DNA of 10,012 bases, from positions 1 through 10,012 of the forward strand of contig BNZR01000050.1 of the NCBI GenBank assembly GCA_026001245.1, given 5' to 3'. The translations under genes and the position numbers were made by a program. The number at the start of each line of letters is the position of its first letter. The first letter of the stretch is position 1. Origin of the DNA: Clostridia bacterium. Its GTDB lineage: Bacteria; Bacillota_A; Clostridia; Oscillospirales; UBA929. This document shows, in pieces, positions 1-5,363 of this stretch. The notes under the pieces were generated by a model, which saw only the letters and a program-made list of their open reading frames with translations, searched no databases and was not told the DNA's origin.

Positions 1-109
1 GTCAACTATCAACTGTTCAAGGGTCTTGCTGGTGTTTTCTTGTCACGTTGTTTAATTTACAATGTGCATTTTCCGTCTCGGATACTAACGCCACCCCCAA
101 CGGGACAGC
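1..109 (-). other. Transcribed leader, possibly of an rRNA operon off the left edge
   Basis: The 109 bases downstream of the strong minus-strand promoter at 116-145 contain no open frame with a ribosome binding site, so this looks like an untranslated leader. Near the edge the minus strand reads GACCCTTGAACAGTTGATAG, which resembles the CCTTGAAAACTGAA-type motif found just before 16S rRNA in many Firmicutes. That resemblance and the rRNA-like promoter suggest a 16S gene just outside the window. No 16S sequence is visible, and no clear boxA was found, so the identity is inference. A leader for a strongly expressed protein gene is the alternative. Confidence 0.35.
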
Positions 110-120
110 TTAGTTAGTAT
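82..120. repeat. Inverted repeat overlapping the -10 box
   Basis: ATACTAAC at 82-89 and GTTAGTAT at 113-120 are perfect 8-base reverse complements separated by 23 bases. One arm covers most of the -10 box and the other lies about 20 to 27 bases into the transcribed region. Because one arm is not transcribed, the pair would act as DNA, for example as an operator, rather than as an RNA hairpin. Chance is not excluded. Confidence 0.35.
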
Positions 121-145
121 ATCATAGGCGACGACGGGTTGTCAA
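116..145 (-). promoter_or_regulatory. Strong sigma-70-type promoter with AT-rich upstream element
   Basis: On the minus strand the -35 is TTGACA (145-140), followed by an 18-base spacer and the -10 TATACT (121-116). Immediately upstream, 146-180 is almost pure A/T, as in UP elements that boost rRNA promoters. Transcription would start near 109 and run off the left edge. A perfect -35, near-consensus -10 and UP-like tract together point to a very strong promoter, consistent with a stable-RNA operon. The inverted repeat 82-89/113-120 overlaps the -10. Confidence 0.7.
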
Positions 146-151
146 GTGTTT

Positions 152-180
152 TTTGAAAATATTTTTTATTTATTTTCAAA
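152..180. repeat. AT-rich inverted repeat in the UP-element region
   Basis: TTTGAAAATA (152-161) and TATTTTCAAA (171-180) form a perfect 10-base inverted repeat with a 9-base loop. The stem has a single G:C pair and is not followed by a T-run on the minus strand, so it is a poor terminator for the upstream antitoxin gene. It more likely coincides with the UP element of the promoter at 116-145. No better terminator is visible between the antitoxin stop and that promoter, so read-through from the operon is possible. Confidence 0.4.
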
Positions 181-213
181 TCGCCCTCTATACCCCGTGG
201 AATCGTTGCCCCG

Positions 214-399
214 TCAAGCATTTTTTGCGGAAAAACTATTTTTGTTTTCAAGCGCGTTCATCATCGAAACCGCAAGCATGACAGCTTTCTTGTCTTTTTC
301 GTCCGCTCGGACTATTTTAGTCAAATCGCAGTATTGGAGAATATCTTCCTCGCCCTCGTCAAAAATCTTGTCAAACTCCTCAGCGCTTATTTGTTTCAT
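214..399 (-). CDS. Short BrnT-partner antitoxin candidate, C-terminally truncated
   Basis: A 61-residue protein encoded directly after the BrnT-family toxin, with its ATG inside the last 20 bases of the toxin gene and a good ribosome binding site (AGAGGTGAT, 5 bases before the ATG). Its N-terminal half (EEFDKIFDEGEEDI, then a short acidic-to-basic linker) resembles the front end of CopG-like antitoxins that pair with BrnT. These normally continue into a ribbon-helix-helix DNA-binding domain. Here the protein stops about where that domain's first helix should be, ending in ENKNSFSAKNA. Neither other frame restores a recognisable domain, so a simple single-base frameshift is not evident. It may still bind the toxin but should lack normal dimerisation and DNA binding. 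The family assignment rests on position and partial resemblance. Confidence 0.65.
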   Translation of the reverse strand: MKQISAEEFDKIFDEGEEDILQYCDLTKIVRADEKDKKAVMLAVSMMNALENKNSFSAKNA

Positions 400-646
400 A
401 TAGTATCACCTCTTCTTTCCTTGCCCGTCTTACTGAAATAATGCGAATATTGCCGTTGCGAGGGGTTACCACCGCTGTGTAGACCTTTTCGCCGATTCGC
501 CCGACTACCAATGTTCTTGTTTCTCCGACGTTTCTCGACGGAAACTCAATGCGCGTGCTGTCACGCCATAGCATTTGCGCCTCATAAAAATCTATACCGT
601 GCTTCTCTTTGTTGCTCGCGCTCTTGGCTTTGTCAAATTCAAACAC
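380..646 (-). CDS. brnT: BrnT-family toxin (RelE-like ribonuclease)
   Basis: An 88-residue protein with the characteristic BrnT (DUF497) layout. The N-terminal signature FEFDKAKSASNKEKHGIDFY is followed by a W/D-containing helix (QMLWRD), a strand pair around ETRTLVVGRIGEKVYTAVV and the terminal block IRIISVRRARKEE. BrnT toxins are RelE-fold ribonucleases that cut RNA and arrest growth until neutralised by the antitoxin encoded just downstream; that order is kept here. The start is a GTG with a GAGGGG ribosome binding site 8 bases upstream. That site begins at the TGA stop of the preceding gene, so translation is probably coupled to it. Length and all recognisable motifs look intact. It lacks an obvious private promoter and seems to ride on the operon starting at 3031-3059. 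Family confidence is high; activity is not shown. Confidence 0.85.
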   Translation of the reverse strand: MFEFDKAKSASNKEKHGIDFYEAQMLWRDSTRIEFPSRNVGETRTLVVGRIGEKVYTAVVTPRNGNIRIISVRRARKEEVILYETNKR

Positions 647-658
647 AGACTACACCCC

Positions 659-1954
659 TCACACCTCCGTTATCTCCCTAGGAATAGTCGCCAAGTCAAG
701 CCCCTCAAGGCCAGCTTCGTCCTCATCGTCATCATCCGACAAATCCCACGGGGAGCGATAGTCGCCCGAACCAACGTTGAGGTTCATCACGCCGCCGGCG
801 TAGAACTTACCCTTTACCACCGCGTCGGGCGCGATAATGCCCGATACTTCCGTGATCTTTTCCGACCACAGCAACAAGCCGAACGTCCCGGTGCCATTCA
901 CTGTAAGCCCGTTTTCATAAATATTTGCCTGTTCCGTGGCGTAGCACTCAACGCGTTTTGAGGTTTTATAGTCCGGAATAACGTCAACTATAGCTCCGAT
1001 AAAGAATATCTGCGGCGCAACAAACCTCGCCCCCTCAAGGTTGCAATTGCCGCTGAAGGCAAGCTGATCCCACTGGTTTTCGCTCTCCATGTAAAGGTCA
1101 ACCCCGTGAAAGTCTCCCGAAACCGTGAAGTTACCCATGCTGCTGTCAATGACAATGCACGTACCGGGCGGGAAGCCCTCCGGCGGCACGACCAGCGGGT
1201 CGCTCCACGTCACGCGGATTGTGTTGGCGTAGGTTTTGCTCATCATCTCGGCTTTAATCTCCGCCGGTCTGCCGGGTATGGGGTCGCCGATAAAATCGCT
1301 CATGGGTCGAACGCGCAGGTCTCCCTGATTCGGCTCATGTTTTTTTACAAACAGCACGTACGTTTCCGTGTCGCCCTCCTTTTTCAGATAAGGGTTAGAT
1401 GAGGTGTATTCAATCCCCCCGATGGTGTAATTCTTGTTCACGGGGGTGTATTCCCAGTCGTTGCTGGGGTCGTCACTGGGGTCGTACAGCACCATATGAA
1501 AGGCGTCAATGTTCGGCGGGAAGTCTATTCTCCCACCTGATTTAAAAGGAAACCCCCCCAGTCTTTCCGGCGCTTCCTCACCCGGATCCGCTCCGCTCAA
1601 ATCCCCGGTTTGCAACTTTACCGTCCTGCTGTTTACCGTGGACTCCAGCACCAAGCACTTGCCGTTCATGTAGTAATTTACCGTTATCCCCGGCTTGCCT
1701 ATAACCGCCTCCGGGACGGGCCTTGTTGTTGGCACTGCCGCAAGTATCGCCTGTAGATTCGCCACGCTGGACAACGCTTCCGAGCAGGCCCACTGCACGG
1801 CGCTTTCCGCGTCGTAGTAGTCCTGCTCGTAGCCCGCTATGTTTTTCTGCGAACGGTTCTGCTCCTGCAGCGCGAACATAATCGCGCTGCCCAATACCAC
1901 CGATACCAGCAAAAACACCAGTACCACCGTCAGTGCCGAACCCTCGCGCTTCAT
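659..1954 (-). CDS. PilX-like, single-pass exported protein
   Basis: A 431-residue protein with a pilin-like N-terminus: a short basic leader (MKREG), then a 22-residue hydrophobic helix (about residues 6-27), then a polar helix (QEQNRSQKNI) and the YYDAESAVQWA segment typical of PilX-type N-terminal domains. The body (about 60-400) is predicted to be outside the membrane, with many Gly, Asn and beta-prone stretches and few Cys. The tail is very acidic (DDDDEDE near 408-414). A prepilin-peptidase-like cut after Gly5 is conceivable, but position +5 of the mature helix is Val, not the usual Glu. No pilus motor, platform or peptidase gene is in the window. Its ATG overlaps the stop of the SIS gene as TAATG, implying coupled translation. 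The function of the large outer domain is unknown; a minor pilin or surface protein is my best reading. Confidence 0.6.
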   Translation of the reverse strand: MKREGSALTVVLVFLLVSVVLGSAIMFALQEQNRSQKNIAGYEQDYYDAESAVQWACSEALSSVANLQAILAAVPTTRPVPEAVIGKPGITVNYYMNGKCLVLESTVNSRTVKLQTGDLSGADPGEEAPERLGGFPFKSGGRIDFPPNIDAFHMVLYDPSDDPSNDWEYTPVNKNYTIGGIEYTSSNPYLKKEGDTETYVLFVKKHEPNQGDLRVRPMSDFIGDPIPGRPAEIKAEMMSKTYANTIRVTWSDPLVVPPEGFPPGTCIVIDSSMGNFTVSGDFHGVDLYMESENQWDQLAFSGNCNLEGARFVAPQIFFIGAIVDVIPDYKTSKRVECYATEQANIYENGLTVNGTGTFGLLLWSEKITEVSGIIAPDAVVKGKFYAGGVMNLNVGSGDYRSPWDLSDDDDEDEAGLEGLDLATIPREITEV

Positions 1955-2994
1955 TATATCCGCACCCAGTTGCTCACTTTGTCGCCCTTGTCGGGGTTCT
2001 TTCCGTCGGCCAAGGCCTTGTAATAGCCTATCGCCTGTAGGCAGAACAACAGCGGAATCCCGCGCACGGCGTAGTTGGCGTACTCCGGCAGAGTGACGTT
2101 CAACGCCGCGCCGTATATGTTGTCCTCGCGACTGGATATAGTCATAATCTGCGCCCCAAGCCCCGCAAGCTCGCGCAACAGCACGCTTTGATACGCATCG
2201 TCCAGCGGCGACACCACGCAGATAACCAGCGTACGGTGGTCAACCATCGTCATCTCGCCGTGACGCACGTCCAGTATGTGACAGTATTTTGACGGCAGCT
2301 TGCACATGCGCTGTATCGCGATAGACCCGGCCTCCGCCGCGCCGCCCAGCTCGCAGTCGGCCAGCACAAGCACCCTGTCCCACAGGCCGCTTTGGCCAAT
2401 GCCCTCCAGCTCGGAGGAAAACCGCGTGATAAAGTCCTCCTGGTTGTCGGTTGCCAGCTTAATCTCCTCCAACAGCAGGTTGTCGCCGGACAGCAGACCG
2501 ATGTTATACAGGTTGGCGGTATACATATTAGATATAGACCGCGTGGCGCATGAGCTTTCGTCAAATATCCACGGCATTTCAAGGTTAAGGTCGGCGCTTT
2601 GCGACAGGCGCGAGTTGGCCGTGGCGCACAGCGACAGTGTCAGCGCACCCGCCTCGCGGCGAGCCTTCTCAACGGCGGTGATAACCTCCGAGGTCTGCCC
2701 GGAGCGGGACGTTACGAACACCAGCGTGCCGTTTAACATTTCGCGGTAATAGGGCATGTTAAGGGACAAGTCCCCCGCCGGGAACGCCATGCTCATCAAG
2801 CCGCCGCGCATTTTAAGGCTAAGCTCCGCGGATTTAGCCAAGGCATAGGTCGCGCCGCACCCGGTAAAGGTGACGCTGTAAAACCCGGAAATCCCGAAAA
2901 AGTCTTTGATTTGCGGCGCGTTACCGTTCAAGTAAGCGTAGGTCTGGCGCAGGGATATGTGTTGATTAAAGATCTCGTCTTCGGTCTTGTACAC
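1954..2994 (-). CDS. Tandem-SIS sugar-phosphate isomerase/deglycase-like protein
   Basis: A 346-residue protein with two SIS domains and no glutaminase domain, of the length and layout of the GlmS isomerase half, FrlB or AgaS-type enzymes. The first SIS domain (about 35-170) shows TGCGATYALA (44-53) and the phosphosugar loop SRSGQTSE (96-103). The second (about 205-330) carries DVRHGEM (242-248) where GlmS has ELKHGPL, so the catalytic Glu position is Asp and the Pro is Glu. The C-terminal GKNPDKGDKV is typical of this group. It probably binds an amino- or ketose-phosphate; the substrate is unknown. The open frame extends 16 codons further, but GGAGGAGG sits 7 bases before the GTG at 2994 and a strong promoter covers the upstream part, which fixes the start at 2994. 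First gene of the SIS-pilin-toxin-antitoxin operon. Confidence 0.75.
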   Translation of the reverse strand: MYKTEDEIFNQHISLRQTYAYLNGNAPQIKDFFGISGFYSVTFTGCGATYALAKSAELSLKMRGGLMSMAFPAGDLSLNMPYYREMLNGTLVFVTSRSGQTSEVITAVEKARREAGALTLSLCATANSRLSQSADLNLEMPWIFDESSCATRSISNMYTANLYNIGLLSGDNLLLEEIKLATDNQEDFITRFSSELEGIGQSGLWDRVLVLADCELGGAAEAGSIAIQRMCKLPSKYCHILDVRHGEMTMVDHRTLVICVVSPLDDAYQSVLLRELAGLGAQIMTISSREDNIYGAALNVTLPEYANYAVRGIPLLFCLQAIGYYKALADGKNPDKGDKVSNWVRI

Positions 2995-3030
2995 GTGAAA
3001 ACCTCCTCCAAACAGAAACTGCCTATCGTT

Positions 3031-3059
3031 ATCATACACCATTCACGATGTAAAGTCAA
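3031..3059 (-). promoter_or_regulatory. Promoter of the SIS-pilin-brnT operon
   Basis: The minus strand reads TTGACT (3059-3054), a 17-base spacer, then TATGAT (3036-3031). Both boxes are one base from consensus. The predicted start near 3024 leaves a leader of about 30 bases before the GTG at 2994. The promoter begins 2 bases after the glycosyltransferase stop codon. No terminator separates the two, so read-through from the glycosyltransferase may add to expression. Confidence 0.75.
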
Positions 3060-3061
3060 TA

Positions 3062-4276
3062 TTATTGTTTTAATTTTGACAATTTTGCCTTGACAGGGGG
3101 CTGACTTAGCTGGCGGCGGTGCTTGTCAAGGTAGTCCGTCTCGTCCAGCCGTGCGGCGTGGATACGCGTCAAAGCCTCGTACCGCTTGATTGCCGACCCG
3201 CAAACGCTTTCCCATGGCTCATACAGCTTGGCGCGAGCCGTAGCGGCGATTTTAGTGCGGCGGCGTTTGTCGGACAGCGCGTCGGCTATCCCGTCGGCCA
3301 GCCCCACCACCCCGTCCGGGCAAGTAAAGCCGCTTACTCCGTGTTCGATAAAGCCGGCGGCGGCCGAGCCCTGCACGGCCAGTGTGGCCAAGCCCTTGCC
3401 CGACGCGTCGGCCAGTATATGCGCCCCGTTGTCGCTGGTGTCCGCCACCACGCACAAATCCGCGCCCGCGCCATTAGCGGCGGACAGAAAATGCGTAAGA
3501 CCGTCCAAGCGGCGTTCCACGGCGTAGTCGTCCAGCAAACGGCGGTCCGCGCCGTCCCCGACAATCAGCGCGTGTACGGGCGTTTCGCGCCCGCGCAGAA
3601 GCTCCAGCGCGTCCAACAGCGTGAACAGATTTTTGTGCCGCAACAGGCGTGATTTAACAAGTATCAGCGGCGCGTTGTGCGGAATGTTCAGCCGCGCGCG
3701 CAAGCCCTCGTCGTCTATAGAGCTTTGCGGCGTACCCGCGCCCGCCGGCATAAGCACATGCCCGCCTATGTATTTCAAGCCGCGCAGATGTTCGGCGGCG
3801 GCGTGGGACGGCACCCAAACCTCGTCCGCGCCGCGAATGTTCTCCATCATCATATTGTGCGCAACCCCCCGTGTTATCGGCGAGTTGGCGAAGCGTTCAA
3901 TGTCCGTCTCATACCGTGCGTGAAGCGTCAGCACCACGGGAACGCGCAGTTTTTCCCCCAGCTTTCGCGCCATAGACGCGGCCAAAAACGGCGTATGCGC
4001 GTGGATAAGCTCCGGCGCAAACTCCTGCAACCGTTTCTTAGCCTTAAAAGCGAACGGCGACACCAACGGATACTCCCCCTGCGCCACATCGGCCAGCACG
4101 GGGACAGGCACAAGCTCGCAGGGAAGTGAAACAGGCTCGGCGTGCTTGGGCTGGCGCGGCGCGGCGACAAGCACCTCGTGTCCGCGCTCGGCAAGGCACC
4201 GTGCGTAGGCATACGCGGTCAAGGCCGCGCCGCTGTCCGCCGGCGGGAAAGATTCGGTTATAATAGCGATTTTCAA
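3062..4276 (-). CDS. GT4-type glycosyltransferase with altered E-x7-E motif
   Basis: A 404-residue GT-B fold protein of the GT4 type. The N-terminal domain opens with MKIAIITESFPPADSGAA and has RGHEVLVAAP (31-40) and HAHTPF (92-97). The C-terminal nucleotide-sugar domain has LVKSRLLRHKN (206-216) and the phosphate-binding-like LIVGDGADRRLL (238-248). Relatives add sugars to lipids or surface glycans. The motif usually read as E-x7-E is changed: by alignment to the conserved Gly (284) the two positions are Ser281 and Ala289, with Asp282 and Asp290 spaced as D-x7-D instead. The enzyme may use another donor or be impaired. The C-terminus is basic (VKAKLSKLKQ), which could aid membrane contact. 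The start is TTG with AAGGA 9 bases upstream. Acceptor and donor cannot be named. Confidence 0.8.
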   Translation of the reverse strand: MKIAIITESFPPADSGAALTAYAYARCLAERGHEVLVAAPRQPKHAEPVSLPCELVPVPVLADVAQGEYPLVSPFAFKAKKRLQEFAPELIHAHTPFLAASMARKLGEKLRVPVVLTLHARYETDIERFANSPITRGVAHNMMMENIRGADEVWVPSHAAAEHLRGLKYIGGHVLMPAGAGTPQSSIDDEGLRARLNIPHNAPLILVKSRLLRHKNLFTLLDALELLRGRETPVHALIVGDGADRRLLDDYAVERRLDGLTHFLSAANGAGADLCVVADTSDNGAHILADASGKGLATLAVQGSAAAGFIEHGVSGFTCPDGVVGLADGIADALSDKRRRTKIAATARAKLYEPWESVCGSAIKRYEALTRIHAARLDETDYLDKHRRQLSQPPVKAKLSKLKQ

Positions 4277-4307
4277 TGCAATCCGTCCTTAAAAGCTTAT
4301 ATATTAT

Positions 4308-4336
4308 ATAATACTACAAACGGCGCAATAAATCAA
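4308..4336 (-). promoter_or_regulatory. Promoter of the glycosyltransferase gene
   Basis: The minus strand shows TTGATT (4336-4331), 17 bases, then TATTAT (4313-4308) in an AT-rich stretch that also contains TATAAT (4308-4303). It lies between the terminator of the AraC gene and the TTG start at 4276, so the glycosyltransferase appears to be transcribed separately from the regulator. Confidence 0.6.
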
Positions 4337-4340
4337 GCGC

Positions 4341-4378
4341 AAAAAAACGGACGGCTTTCGCCGCCCTGTTTTTTTGTT
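4341..4378 (-). terminator. Bidirectional-type terminator after the AraC gene (copy 1)
   Basis: A run of seven A, a GC-rich hairpin (CGGC, loop TTTC, GCCG, extended by CGG/CTG across a small internal loop) and a run of seven T. The symmetric A and T tracts allow action on either strand; on the minus strand it follows the AraC stop at 4398 by about 20 bases. The same 38 bases recur at 5321-5358 with a single loop difference (T4356 against A5336). Confidence 0.85.
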
Positions 4379-4397
4379 GGAGCTTTTGCGTGGCAAA

Positions 4398-5237
4398 TCA
4401 GACTTTCACCACCGGCACCCACAACTCATAAAACCTCTTGTGTTTTTCATCCTTTGGAAAAAGGTGATACACCTCAATTTCACGGTCGTACGATTGGCGA
4501 TATTCCGATGTTTGCAGCCACGAATCGAAAATCAAGGTGTGAAGCTTGAGGAACTCGTCTCCCTCAAATCCGCCACGACCTGTTTTGAATACGGCATAAG
4601 TGTCGCCGGGAATAATGACCTCATCAAGCCCCTCCGTGCAACATTCGTCTGCTTTTTTGGCAATCCAATATGTGCCGCTCTCCCAAACGCCATACCATGT
4701 GCCGGGAATGGTCGTGCAGACCTTGTTTTGCACATCGTCACAATCATCTGCCCACATGATATGCTCTTGCGCGAAGCGGTCAGCGGCGTTGCCTGTAAAC
4801 TGTTTGCTCAGACCTTTCAGCACAATCGCCTCAGTTTCCATTATCCTGTAATTCATTTCAGTTGCTCCTTTTATTGCAATGTGGAATGAAATCGGCGGAT
4901 AGATTATAAGCGGGCATTGCGGGTCGCGGGCGGCACTTGGCGTGACACCATGTTGCCGCACGAATGCGCGGCTAAACGCATCGGAGCTGTTATAGCCGTA
5001 TTTCATTGCCACATCAATCACCTTGCAATTTGAACCTTGCAATTCTATTGCCGCTTGGGTCAGTCGCCGTTTGCGGATGTATTCCGTGATTGAAACACCG
5101 CTCAAATAGCTAAATGTCCGTGAGAAGCCATCAACGGAACAAGCGCATAGCCTCGCCGCTTCTTCAAGCTTGACTTCTTCCACAAGATTGCTTTCGAGGT
5201 AATCAATCGCCGCGTTTAGTCTTGATATAATATCCAC
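4398..5237 (-). CDS. AraC-family regulator with GyrI-like effector-binding domain
   Basis: A 279-residue, two-domain transcription factor. Residues 1-105 hold the paired helix-turn-helix units of the AraC family: LEEAARLCACSVDGFSRTF for the first and VIDVAMKYGYNSSDAFSRAF for the second, with the usual GVTPSAAR end at 97-104. Residues 125-279 form a GyrI/SOUL-like small-molecule domain, beginning MNYRIMETEAIVLKGL and ending YELWVPV. This order (DNA-binding first) is that of Rob-like regulators, which sense lipophilic compounds. The longest frame starts at 5273, but GGGAGGTG lies at the right distance (8 bases from GGAGG) before the GTG at 5237, so I use that start. Its targets are not evident; no efflux gene lies next to it. 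It stands alone between two near-identical terminators. No clear promoter was found upstream. Confidence 0.85.
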   Translation of the reverse strand: MDIISRLNAAIDYLESNLVEEVKLEEAARLCACSVDGFSRTFSYLSGVSITEYIRKRRLTQAAIELQGSNCKVIDVAMKYGYNSSDAFSRAFVRQHGVTPSAARDPQCPLIIYPPISFHIAIKGATEMNYRIMETEAIVLKGLSKQFTGNAADRFAQEHIMWADDCDDVQNKVCTTIPGTWYGVWESGTYWIAKKADECCTEGLDEVIIPGDTYAVFKTGRGGFEGDEFLKLHTLIFDSWLQTSEYRQSYDREIEVYHLFPKDEKHKRFYELWVPVVKV

Positions 5238-5320
5238 TGTTTTCACCTCCCGCATATAGAATAACAGAAACACAAACCAAATGCCCGACAGTTCAGGGGC
5301 GGATTTGAGGGGGGCTAATC

Positions 5321-5358
5321 AAAAAAACGGACGGCATTCGCCGCCCTGTTTTTTTGTT
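5321..5358 (-). terminator. Bidirectional-type terminator after ppdK (copy 2)
   Basis: Same hairpin as at 4341-4378: seven A, CGGC, loop ATTC, GCCG, then seven T. It begins 5 bases beyond the ppdK stop on the minus strand and is well placed to end the ppdK message. It also separates ppdK from the AraC gene. Confidence 0.85.
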
Positions 5359-5363
5359 ATTCA

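Noticed and set aside
2995..3042. Upstream ATG at 3042 for the SIS protein
   Set aside because: It lies within the promoter at 3031-3059, and the codons that follow include the GGAGGAGG site itself; GTG 2994 is the supported start.
3186..4129. Several plus-strand frames opposite the glycosyltransferase
   Set aside because: All lie antisense to a recognisable GT4 protein and lack domains or ribosome binding sites.
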